DNA of 64,000 nt from Bradyrhizobium sp. MOS003 (GTDB taxonomy: Bacteria > Pseudomonadota > Alphaproteobacteria > Rhizobiales > Xanthobacteraceae), in the NCBI RefSeq assembly GCF_003020125.1, contig NZ_PYFW01000001.1, positions 434,001-498,000 on the forward strand, read 5' to 3'. This document shows, one piece after another, positions 43,679 through 52,132 of this stretch. Position 1 is the first letter of the stretch; each line of letters begins with the position of its first letter. Position numbers and translations under genes: made by a program. Under the pieces are notes generated by a model that did no database searches, was not told the DNA's origin, and saw only the letters and a list, made by a program, of their open reading frames with translations.

Positions 43679-46600
43679 CAGGCCACCGCCGCCACCGGCA
43701 AGGCTCCGGGCATGCCGTCAGTCGAGCCGAACAGTTTCCGCACTTCGCTGGCCGGCTTCGGCGGGCTGAACAGATAGCCCTGCATCTGCGTGCAGCCGAG
43801 CGCACGCAGCATCTCGCGCTGCGCCTCGGTCTCGACGCCCTCGGCGACCGTGGTCATGTTGCTGGCGGCTGCGATGTTCACCACCGCCTGCACGATCACG
43901 GGCGCGCCGCTCGTCTCCGCGATGTCGGCGACGAAGCAGCGGTCGATCTTGATCTTGTCGAACGGGAAGCGCTTGAGATAGCTGAGCGACGAGTAGCCTG
44001 TGCCGAAATCGTCGAGCGCGATGCGAACGCCGATCGAGCGGAGCTGGTGCAGGATCGAGAGCGCAGCTTCGTCGTCGCGGATCAGCACGGCCTCGGTGAT
44101 CTCGAGCTCGAGCCGGCGCGGGTCCAGCCCGGAAGCGGCGAGCGCGCCCGCGATCCGCAACGCCAGCGTGTCGCATTTGAGCTGCACGGGCGACACGTTG
44201 ACCGCGACGCGGATATGCGTCGGCCAGGTCGCGGCCTCGTTGCAGGCCATGCGCAGCACCCAGTCACCGAGCTCGGTGATCAGGCCGGTGTCCTCGGCGA
44301 TGGGAATGAATTCGGCCGGCGACACCATGCCGCGCTCGGGGTGACGCCAGCGCAGCAACGCTTCGCAACCCGAGATTTCGTTGGTGCGCAGGTCGACCAG
44401 CGGCTGATAGTGAATCTCGAAGCCGCCGTTCACCAGCGCCTGCCGCAAATCCTGCTCCATGCTCAGGCGCGCCCTGGCGCTCGCATCCATCTCCGGCTCG
44501 AAGAAGCGGTGGGTGCGGCGTCCTTCGGCCTTGGCGCCGTACATCGCGAGATCGGCGTTCTTGATGAGCTGGTCGAGATCGGTGCCGTCCTGCGGCGCCA
44601 GCGCGATGCCGATGCTCGCGTCGGTGGAGAGCTGATGGCCGAGGCAATGATAGGGCTGCCGGATCGCCTGGTAGATCCGCGTCACGAAGGCCAGCACGTC
44701 TGCGGAGGACTGGATGCCGGTTTGGATCACCGCGAACTCGTCGCCGCCCAGCCGCGCGATCAGGTCACCCTGCTTGAGGCAGCCGCGGAGACGGCCCGCG
44801 ATCGCCTTCAACAGCTCGTCGCCGACGTGGTGGCCGAGCGAATCGTTGATGCCCTTGAATTCATCGACGTCGATATAGAGCAGCGCGAACTGGCAGCCGT
44901 CGGCGACCTTCGCCAGCTCGCGTTCGATCTGATCTCGGAACAGCGTGCGGTTCGGCAGGTCGGTCAGCGCATCGTAATGCGCCATATGCGCGATCTTCTC
45001 GTCGGCCCGGCGCCGGTCGGTGACGTCCTCGACGACATTGATGATGTAGCGGGGCTCGCCGGACTTGTCGCGGATGCCGATCCGGGTCGAGGTGATATAG
45101 CGCCGCCCGATGGCCGGGGTGTTCCAGATGTGCTCATCCAGGAATAGGCCGTTCGGCGATTGCAGCAGCTTGTCGTCATCCCGTGTGATGACCTCGGCGT
45201 CCTCCGCCGGATAGAGGTCGAACGCCGTCCTGCCGACGATCGACTCATGGGTTTTGTCGAGCTCCTCCTCGGCGACCTGGTTGGCCAGGAGGTAGCGCCG
45301 CGTCTGGGCGTCCTTCACGGTGATCCGGGAGGGGATATGATCGATGATCTCGCGCAGGAAGGTGTGGTTGCGGTCGCGTTCCTGCTCGAGATTGCGCCGC
45401 TCGGTGATGTCTTCGATCGTGGCGACCCAGCCGCCCTGTGCCAGCGGGGTGTTGATGACCTGGAAGGCGCGGCCGTTGGCCAGTTGATGCGTGCGCCTGG
45501 AGACCGTGCCTTCGGCGACGACCCTCATGACATCGGTGCAAAACGCCTCGACGTCGCCGTCGAATGCGCCGCGCTCCTTGCGGTGGTACATCGCCTCGCG
45601 GATGTGGCAGCCGGGCTTGATGACCTCGTGGGAGAGGCCGAACATGTCAACGTAGCGTCGGTTGCAGGTGACGATGGTGCCGCTCGAATCGTAGAGGATC
45701 AGCCCCTGCGTCATGTTGTTCAAGGCGGTGTCGAGCCGCAGCCGCTCCGCTTCCAGCCGTTCCTGCGCTTCGCGGTTCTGCTGGTTGATCAGGCGGATGA
45801 TCAGATAGAGGATCAGCGCGATGATGGCTGATGAAAGCGCGGCGGTCGTGACCATGAAGCCGGTCTGATGGCGCCAGTCGGCCAGCGCCGCTGCCGTGGT
45901 GTTGGTGGCGAGGATGACCAGCGGGAAGTGCGTCAGCGACGCCGCCGAGCCGAGCCGCTCTTCGCCGTCGATCGGGCTGGCACCGCGGAGCGTGAGCTGA
46001 CCGCCGTCGGTCAGCACCTTCCGCATCAATGGCGCGTCCTTGAAGTTCCGCCCGATCAGCTCTTCGCGGTGCGGATAGCGCGCCAGCATCTTGCCTTCGC
46101 GATCGAACAGCGAAATAGCCGTTCCCTCTGCCAGCGCGACAGACGCGAAATATTGCTGGTAGCTGTCGGGATTGATCCGGCGGACCATCGCGCCGAGGAA
46201 GGTGCCGTCCGCGCCGGTCAAGCGGCGTGCGACGATCGTGGTCCATTTGTTGATGATGAAGCTGCGGACGGATTCCAGCAGCACCGGCTCGGACTGTGGA
46301 TTGGTCTTGAACGTCTGAAAATAGGCCCGGGCCGAAACGTTGATCTTGGGCAAGGGCTGGGGCCGCGACCAGTTGATCAGATCACCGTCGGCATCGTAGA
46401 TCGCGATATCGCCGAGATACGAAACCGAGCTGATCTTGCTGCGCAGCATCTGGTTCGTCGCGGGTCCGGACATGCGCTCGCGGAACATCGCCGGCGAGGT
46501 GACCTCCATCAGGTTCATCTGCCCGATCAGGTCGGCGGCGACGACGTCGGAATCCTCGAATTGCTGGTCAAAGTGCCGCGCGATGAGCTGCACCGTGTTT

Positions 46601-46800
46601 TCCAGCTCGCGTTCGCGGTTGGTCAGGGTGCGCTCGCGAAATTCGCCGACGGCCATGGCCGTCACGCCGAAGATGCCCGCGACCAGCAACACGCCGCACA
46701 GGGTCAGCCACAGGACAGGACCACGTCGCGCCAAAGCCTCCCAGCCGTTCCTTGCGGCTCGAGACATTCCGGCTGCCACCGTGGAAAAGACCTGGCGCAT
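43678..46800 (-). CDS. Membrane sensor with PAS, GGDEF and EAL domains
   Basis: A 1040-residue protein: a transmembrane segment (~30-50), an extracytoplasmic sensory domain of about 250 residues with dCache/CHASE-like features, a second transmembrane segment (~315-340, ALSSAIIALILYLIIRLI), two PAS domains (to ~610), GGDEF (RLGGDEFAVI, motif ~685-689) and EAL (ALLRWRHPERG, ~813) with DDFGTGYSSLSYL and VAEGVETEAQ. The residue triplet before GGDEF is KQGD, so the I-site is absent; the EAL motifs are complete, so phosphodiesterase activity is likely dominant or switchable. GGGAGGGGGA precedes the ATG. Confidence 0.93.
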   Translation of the reverse strand: MRQVFSTVAAGMSRAARNGWEALARRGPVLWLTLCGVLLVAGIFGVTAMAVGEFRERTLTNRERELENTVQLIARHFDQQFEDSDVVAADLIGQMNLMEVTSPAMFRERMSGPATNQMLRSKISSVSYLGDIAIYDADGDLINWSRPQPLPKINVSARAYFQTFKTNPQSEPVLLESVRSFIINKWTTIVARRLTGADGTFLGAMVRRINPDSYQQYFASVALAEGTAISLFDREGKMLARYPHREELIGRNFKDAPLMRKVLTDGGQLTLRGASPIDGEERLGSAASLTHFPLVILATNTTAAALADWRHQTGFMVTTAALSSAIIALILYLIIRLINQQNREAQERLEAERLRLDTALNNMTQGLILYDSSGTIVTCNRRYVDMFGLSHEVIKPGCHIREAMYHRKERGAFDGDVEAFCTDVMRVVAEGTVSRRTHQLANGRAFQVINTPLAQGGWVATIEDITERRNLEQERDRNHTFLREIIDHIPSRITVKDAQTRRYLLANQVAEEELDKTHESIVGRTAFDLYPAEDAEVITRDDDKLLQSPNGLFLDEHIWNTPAIGRRYITSTRIGIRDKSGEPRYIINVVEDVTDRRRADEKIAHMAHYDALTDLPNRTLFRDQIERELAKVADGCQFALLYIDVDEFKGINDSLGHHVGDELLKAIAGRLRGCLKQGDLIARLGGDEFAVIQTGIQSSADVLAFVTRIYQAIRQPYHCLGHQLSTDASIGIALAPQDGTDLDQLIKNADLAMYGAKAEGRRTHRFFEPEMDASARARLSMEQDLRQALVNGGFEIHYQPLVDLRTNEISGCEALLRWRHPERGMVSPAEFIPIAEDTGLITELGDWVLRMACNEAATWPTHIRVAVNVSPVQLKCDTLALRIAGALAASGLDPRRLELEITEAVLIRDDEAALSILHQLRSIGVRIALDDFGTGYSSLSYLKRFPFDKIKIDRCFVADIAETSGAPVIVQAVVNIAAASNMTTVAEGVETEAQREMLRALGCTQMQGYLFSPPKPASEVRKLFGSTDGMPGALPVAAVA

Positions 46801-46974
46801 TCCCCCTCCCTGGAGGAACACGAATACACCGCACAAATGGCCTAAACCTTAGGAAAGCCAGTTACCTAAGCATTAATCCAGTTGCGCCATCTGGTTTGTA
46901 TGCAGCGCAGCGGGAATCGCGTGGCGGTTGTGCGGGGGGCGCGGCAAACGCCGCACTGCATCATTAATCGCGGC

Positions 46975-48060
46975 CTAATGCGAATTGCCGGCGCTCTTGT
47001 CGCCGGCGGGATTACGCAGCCGTCCGACCACACCGGTCGGAAAGAAATAGACGCTGGCGATGAACAACAGGCCGAGCCACAGCAGCCAGCGGTCGGGATG
47101 CAACAACCCCGGCAGCAGCGGCAGGCCGGCCTCCGACGCCGCCGTGGAGGCGACGCCCATCAGCGACTGCAAATAGTTCTGGGCGAGGATGAAGATGGTG
47201 GCGCCGATGATCGCGCCGTAGATCGTGCCCATGCCGCCGATCACGACCATCAGCAGGATGTCGAGCATGATCGAGAAGCTGAGCGAGGTATCGGGACCGG
47301 CATAGCGCAGCCACAGCGCGTTCAGGATGCCCGCACTGGCAGCGACCAGCGCGGCGATGCAATTGGCATAGGTCAGGTGGAACACCGTGCGGAAGCCAAG
47401 CGCCTCGGCGCGAAAGCGGTTCTCGCGGATCGCCTGCAGCACGCGCCCGAACGGCGAGTTCACCACCCGCAGAAGTGCGAGGATCATCAGGGCCGAGACG
47501 GCGAACACCAGATAGAAGGTCAGGATGCGGCCGTTGACCTCGAATCCGAACATGCTTTTGGAGATCAGTACCGTGCCGGGGCGCAGCAACTCCGGCAGCT
47601 GGAAGCTGCGTCCGTCCTCGCCGCCGGTCAGCCAGGACAACTGCGAAGCCAGCACCTGAAAGGCGGAGGCGACCGCGAGCGTGATCATGGCAAAGAAGAT
47701 CGCGGCGACCCGCAGCGAGAACAGGCCGATCGCGAGCGCGAGCAGGGCTGCGAGCGGCAGGCCGACCACGATGCCGGTGGCGACCGCGGCCCAGTTCGGG
47801 CCCATGCCGTACAGCGCGATCGCGATCGCGTAGCTGCCGATGCCGTAGAACATGGTGTGGGCGAACGATACCGAGCCGGTATAGCCGAGCAGCAAATCGT
47901 AGGAGGCGACCAGGGCAGCGAAGACGCAGATCTTAGCTGCGACGTTCAGCGCCTTGGCACCCGGGAACAGGAACGGCGTCGCCGCCAGCGCCAGGATGAT
48001 GACGACGAGAACGAGCGTGAGGATCCGGCTACGCGGCGGATCGCCTGACAGGATCATCAT
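46975..48060 (-). CDS. livM: Branched-chain amino-acid ABC transporter permease LivM
   Basis: A 361-residue inner-membrane permease with about nine hydrophobic segments and the Liv-type motif GYTGSVSFAHTMFYGIGSYAIA, then a later QAIRENRFRAEALG loop that is the EAA-like coupling helix to the ATPases. Together with LivH it forms the membrane channel for Leu/Ile/Val-type ligands or related amides/urea. The start overlaps the LivH stop as ATGATG, and the stop closes the operon. The ATG was chosen from this overlap. Confidence 0.95.
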   Translation of the reverse strand: MMILSGDPPRSRILTLVLVVIILALAATPFLFPGAKALNVAAKICVFAALVASYDLLLGYTGSVSFAHTMFYGIGSYAIAIALYGMGPNWAAVATGIVVGLPLAALLALAIGLFSLRVAAIFFAMITLAVASAFQVLASQLSWLTGGEDGRSFQLPELLRPGTVLISKSMFGFEVNGRILTFYLVFAVSALMILALLRVVNSPFGRVLQAIRENRFRAEALGFRTVFHLTYANCIAALVAASAGILNALWLRYAGPDTSLSFSIMLDILLMVVIGGMGTIYGAIIGATIFILAQNYLQSLMGVASTAASEAGLPLLPGLLHPDRWLLWLGLLFIASVYFFPTGVVGRLRNPAGDKSAGNSH

Positions 48061-49067
48061 CGGCTGGTCACCGCATAGAGGCCGCGCGGCCGCCACATCA
48101 GGATGGCGACCATCAGCAGGATGTTGGAGACGAGGGCGAGTTTCGGCACCAGGAAGCCGCCGTAATTGGCGACCATGGCCACGAGGATCGCACCGATGAA
48201 GCAGCCGCCGATCGAGCCGAGCCCGCCGATGATGACGACCACGAATATCAAGACGGTGAGCTCGTCGCTCATGGAGGCGTGGACCTGCTCGCGATAGAGC
48301 GCCCACATCACGCCGCCGAGGCCGGCCAGCGCCGATCCCGTCATGAACACGCCGAGGAACAGCCGGCGGATGCGATAGCCGAGTGCCTCGACCATCTCGC
48401 GGTTCTCGACGCCGGCGCGGATCAGCAGCCCGAGCTTGGTGCGGTTGAGTACGAGCTGGATCGCGATGAAGACGGCCAGCCCGATCAGCGTCGCCAGCAC
48501 GCGGTATTTGGCGATCGCGACGTCGCCGAGGATGAAGGATCCGCGCAGCGACGCCGGCAGCGGCATCGGGATGATCTGCGGCCCCCACAGCGCATAGAGC
48601 GTCTGCTCGGCGACGATCAGGCCACCGGTCGTCATCAGGATCTGCTTCAGATGCTGGCCGTAGACCGGCAGGATCAGCACGCGTTCGACCACCAGGCCGA
48701 GCGCGCCGGACACCGCCATCGAGAGCAGCGCCGCCGGCGCCAGCACGGCCAGGTTGATCCAGAGCGAGTCGGCCTGAATGGACGTTGCGAATGGCGCCAG
48801 CACCAGCGTTGCGACATAGGCGCCGACGGCGATGAAGGCGCCGTGGCCGAAGTTGAGCACGTCCATCAAGCCGAAAACGAGTGTGAGGCCCGAGGCCATG
48901 ATGAAGATCATCATGCCCATGGCGAGGCTCGCGGCGGTCAGCGTCAGCCAGGTGCTGGGCGAGCCGATCAGCGGGATCGTCACCAGGGCGAGCGCGACCG
49001 GCAGCAGGATCGGCGCGAGATCGCGCTTCGGCTTCGGCAGCGGATCGGTTGCGGCAAGGTCAGTCAC
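48057..49067 (-). CDS. livH: Branched-chain amino-acid ABC transporter permease LivH
   Basis: A 336-residue permease. It opens with a short basic region (TDLAATDPLPKPKRDL) and carries eight to nine hydrophobic segments, the Liv signature SGLTLVFGLMDVLNFGHGAFIAVGAY, and the ATPase-contact loop IRAGVENREMVEALGY. It starts with GTG that overlaps the LivF stop, and its stop overlaps the LivM start, so it is fully coupled in the operon. Confidence 0.95.
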   Translation of the reverse strand: MTDLAATDPLPKPKRDLAPILLPVALALVTIPLIGSPSTWLTLTAASLAMGMMIFIMASGLTLVFGLMDVLNFGHGAFIAVGAYVATLVLAPFATSIQADSLWINLAVLAPAALLSMAVSGALGLVVERVLILPVYGQHLKQILMTTGGLIVAEQTLYALWGPQIIPMPLPASLRGSFILGDVAIAKYRVLATLIGLAVFIAIQLVLNRTKLGLLIRAGVENREMVEALGYRIRRLFLGVFMTGSALAGLGGVMWALYREQVHASMSDELTVLIFVVVIIGGLGSIGGCFIGAILVAMVANYGGFLVPKLALVSNILLMVAILMWRPRGLYAVTSR

Positions 49068-49786
49068 TGATGCGCCTCCAGGCTCAGGCCGAGCAGCCGC
49101 TCCTGCAGCGGCACGTCGGCGGCTAGCGCCGCCATCTCGCCGCGATGGACGATGGTGCCGTTGTCCATCACCAGCACGTTGTCGCCCAGCTCGCGGGCGG
49201 CGAAGAAATTCTGTTCGACCAGCAGGATGGTTGCGCCCTTGCGCTTGATCTCCTTCAGGCACTCGATCAGCGCCATCACGATCGCCGGCGCCAGCCCCTT
49301 GGTCGGCTCGTCGATCAGCAAGAGCTTGCGCGGTTCGATGATGGCACGCGCGATCGACAGCATCTGTTTCTGCCCGCCCGAGAGGCTCCCCGCCCGCGAC
49401 AGCCAGAACCGGCGCAGCGCCGGAAAGAAGCCGAAGATCCATTCCAGCTGCTTGTCGTCCATCGGCGCGTCGCGCGCTGCCAGGACCAGGTTTTCCTTCA
49501 CCGTGAGATCGGAAAACACCGCCATGCTCTCCGGCACGTAGCCGACGCCGAGCCGCGCGATATCAGGCGTGGCGCGGCTCTCGATACGGTCGCCGGCGAG
49601 GCTGATCTCGCCGCTGGATGCCTGCCACAGCCCCATGATGGTGCGCAGCGTCGTGGTCTTGCCGGCGCCGTTGCGCCCCAGCAGCATCGTGACCTGTCCC
49701 TGCGGGACGGTGAGGTCGATGCCCTGGAGGATGTGGTAGCGGCCGATATGGGTATGCACGCCGGAGAGTTTCAGGAGATCGGTCAT
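49064..49786 (-). CDS. livF: Branched-chain amino-acid ABC transporter ATPase LivF
   Basis: A 240-residue ABC ATPase with Walker A MLLGRNGAGKTTTLRTIMG, ABC signature GSLSGGQKQMLSIARA and Walker B KLLLIDEPTKGLAP. The short length, lack of the longer LivG-type insertion and position identify it as LivF. It starts four bases before the LivG stop (ATGA) and its own stop overlaps the LivH start. Confidence 0.96.
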   Translation of the reverse strand: MTDLLKLSGVHTHIGRYHILQGIDLTVPQGQVTMLLGRNGAGKTTTLRTIMGLWQASSGEISLAGDRIESRATPDIARLGVGYVPESMAVFSDLTVKENLVLAARDAPMDDKQLEWIFGFFPALRRFWLSRAGSLSGGQKQMLSIARAIIEPRKLLLIDEPTKGLAPAIVMALIECLKEIKRKGATILLVEQNFFAARELGDNVLVMDNGTIVHRGEMAALAADVPLQERLLGLSLEAHQ

Positions 49787-50559
49787 GCCGCGCTCTCTCC
49801 AGCGGTCTTGGGGGCAACGCCGAGATAGGCCTCCTGCACGATCGGCGAGGCGATCACCTCGGCCGGCGGGCCGTCCGCGACGAGTTGCCCGTTATGCAGA
49901 ACGATGATGCGGTCGGCGAGCGAGCGCACCACGTCCATCTTGTGCTCGACGAGCAGGATGATCTTGCTCGTGTCCTGCTTGAGCTGCGCGATCAGGTTGA
50001 GCACGACAGGCACCTCGTCGATGCTCATGCCGGCGGTCGGCTCGTCGAACATGAAGACCTTCGGGTCCAGCGCGATCATCAGGGCGACTTCGAGCTTGCG
50101 CTGGTCGCCGTGCGACAGCGCGGTCGCGGCGACGCCGCGGCGGCTGCCGAGCGCGACCTGGTCGAGGATGGCGTCGGCGCGTGTGATCAGGTCGCGGCGC
50201 ACACTCCAGGGCCGCAGCATGTCGTAGTGGGTGCCGTTCGCCGCCTGCACCGCGAGGCGCACGTTCTCTTCTACGGTGAGGTTCGGAAACAGGTTGGTCA
50301 GCTGGAACGCGCGTCCGAGGCCCGCGCGGGTCCGCAGCGGCGCGGAGTGGTGCGTGATGTCGGTGCCGTCGAACAGGATGCTGCCGTTCGAGGCGCGCAG
50401 CTGGCCCGAGATCAGGTTGAAATAGGTGGTCTTGCCGGCGCCGTTCGGCCCGACGATCGCAGTGAGCTCGCCCGGACGGAACGTGCAGGAGACGTTGTTG
50501 ACCGCGACATGGCCGCCGAAGCGGATGGTGAGCTCGCGGGTTTCGAGGGTGAGCGTCAT
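49783..50559 (-). CDS. livG: Branched-chain amino-acid ABC transporter ATPase LivG
   Basis: A 258-residue ABC ATPase with Walker A VGPNGAGKTTYFNLISG, signature ALSHGDQRKLEVALMIA (SHGDQ in place of SGGQ, typical of LivG) and Walker B KVFMFDEPTAGMS. The longer frame extending to 50712 translates a palindromic repeat; the ATG giving MTLTLETRELTIRFGG matches the family start. It pairs with LivF and is separated from livK by a repeat-bearing gap. Confidence 0.96.
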   Translation of the reverse strand: MTLTLETRELTIRFGGHVAVNNVSCTFRPGELTAIVGPNGAGKTTYFNLISGQLRASNGSILFDGTDITHHSAPLRTRAGLGRAFQLTNLFPNLTVEENVRLAVQAANGTHYDMLRPWSVRRDLITRADAILDQVALGSRRGVAATALSHGDQRKLEVALMIALDPKVFMFDEPTAGMSIDEVPVVLNLIAQLKQDTSKIILLVEHKMDVVRSLADRIIVLHNGQLVADGPPAEVIASPIVQEAYLGVAPKTAGESAA

Positions 50560-50608
50560 AGGTTTGGCAAATGATGAGAGGGCGATGTTTCCGCGATCAC
50601 ACTGCGCC

Positions 50609-50701
50609 CCCTCCCCCGCTTGCGGGGGAGGGCTTGGGAGAGGGTGTCTCCGCAGGCGAGAACCCCAAGAGGGTGGAGCCCTCTCCCGCAAGCGGGAGAG
50701 G
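50609..50701. repeat. Palindromic repeat pair, family 2, between livK and livG
   Basis: Two hairpins, CCCTCCCCCGC-TT-GCGGGGGAGGG (50609-50632) and CCTCTCCCGC-AA-GCGGGAGAGG (50680-50701), in the gap between the livK stop and the livG start. Same family as the tandem at 22129. In the livK message they would form strong 3' structures. Confidence 0.85.
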
Positions 50702-50712
50702 TGAAGAAGCAC

Positions 50713-51897
50713 TCAGCGCTTGTTCTTCACGGGAACGTCCATGTCGTCGATCTTCAGCTCGCGGACCGGCTCGAGGATCGCCCAGGCGACGTTCGGGTCG
50801 ACCTTGACCTTGAAGTGATACATGCTTTGCAGCGCCTGATGGTCTTCCTTCCGGAACACCATCTTGCCCTTCGGCGTGTCGAACTCCAGGCCTTCCATCG
50901 CGGTGATCAGCTTCTCGCTATCGGTCGACTTCGCTTTGGTGACGGCGGCGACGACGGACATCGCGGCGGCAAAACCACCCGCGGTGAAGAAGTCCGGCGG
51001 CGCGTTGAAGCGCTTCTGGTGTTCGGCGACCAGCCAGTCGTTCACCGGGTTTTTCGGGATCTCGTAGTAGTAATAGGTCGCGCCTTCCATGCCGGGCAGG
51101 CCCTTATAGGCGGCGAGCGCCGGCAGGATGTTGCCGCCGGTGGAGAGCTCGATGCCGTAGCGCTTCGGGTCCATGTCCTGGAGCTTGGCCAGCGGATTGC
51201 CGGCGCCGGCCCAGATCACCCAGATCACCTTGCGGCCCGGCTTGTCCTTCAGCGCGTCGAACAGGCGCTGGCCGACCGCGGTGAAGTCGGTGGTCGAGGT
51301 CGGGGCATATTCCTCTGCGGCCAGCGTCGCGCCGGTCTTGGCGAGTGCCTCCTTGAAGGCGGCGACGCCATCGCGGCCGAACGCATAGTCCTGTGCCAGC
51401 GTTGCGACGGTGACACCCTGCTTGCCGATCGCGACCGCGTTGGAGATCGCGTCCTGCGAGGAGTTGCGCGCGGTGCGGAAGATGTAGCGATTCCACTTCT
51501 CGCCGGTAATCTGGTCCGCGACGGCGGGCTCGACGATCAGGATCTTCTTGTTCTCCTCGGCGACCGGGAGAATGGCGAGCGCGGCTGCCGACGACGTCGT
51601 GCCGATCGCGATGTCGGCCTTGTCGTCCTGATAGGCTTCGGCGAGCGCGGCCTTGGCCAGGTCCGGCTTGCCCTGGTCGTCCTTGGTGATGATGACGATC
51701 TTGCGGCCATCGAGGGTCATGGTGCCCTTGGTGGCGTATTCGAAGCCCATCTTCAGGCCGGTCTCGGTCTGCTTGGCGTAGGCCTCGAGCGGACCGGTCT
51801 TGCCGTAGATCAGCGCGATCTTGAGATCGTCGGCTTGCGCGGAGGTGCCCGCAGCGAGTGCGAGGATGGTTGTCGTTATGATGAGTGATCGACGCAC
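50713..51897 (-). CDS. Branched-chain amino-acid/amide periplasmic binding protein LivK-like
   Basis: A 394-residue exported binding protein of the type I periplasmic binding fold. Signal peptide RRSLIITTTILALAAGTSAQA precedes DDLKIALIYGKTGPLEAYAKQTETGLKMG, the usual first lobe; the ligand cleft region includes ATTKD-like segments and IGTTSSAAALAILPVAEENK. It starts at GTG preceded by GGAGG, whereas a longer frame to 51957 lacks homology. It is the first gene of the LivKGFHM operon. Family members bind branched amino acids, urea or amides; the exact ligand is not clear. Confidence 0.93.
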   Translation of the reverse strand: MRRSLIITTTILALAAGTSAQADDLKIALIYGKTGPLEAYAKQTETGLKMGFEYATKGTMTLDGRKIVIITKDDQGKPDLAKAALAEAYQDDKADIAIGTTSSAAALAILPVAEENKKILIVEPAVADQITGEKWNRYIFRTARNSSQDAISNAVAIGKQGVTVATLAQDYAFGRDGVAAFKEALAKTGATLAAEEYAPTSTTDFTAVGQRLFDALKDKPGRKVIWVIWAGAGNPLAKLQDMDPKRYGIELSTGGNILPALAAYKGLPGMEGATYYYYEIPKNPVNDWLVAEHQKRFNAPPDFFTAGGFAAAMSVVAAVTKAKSTDSEKLITAMEGLEFDTPKGKMVFRKEDHQALQSMYHFKVKVDPNVAWAILEPVRELKIDDMDVPVKNKR

Positions 51898-52132
51898 GAT
51901 GGTCCTCCCTAAATGAACTGCGGTGTACCACAGCGATTTGCACAGCCTGAAGAACATTGCAATTCCACCTTCCGGCGGTCCGGCCGCTGGGAGGCATATG
52001 ACAACCGCTTGACGGTCTGCACCGATAATGTTGCCGAACCAGGCGGCCTCGCGCCAACCGTCGACGGAGGCGGCGTCACTTTCTGATCGGTGTATCCACG
52101 TTTTTGCAAAGTCTGGGTGTGGCGGGCGGTCC

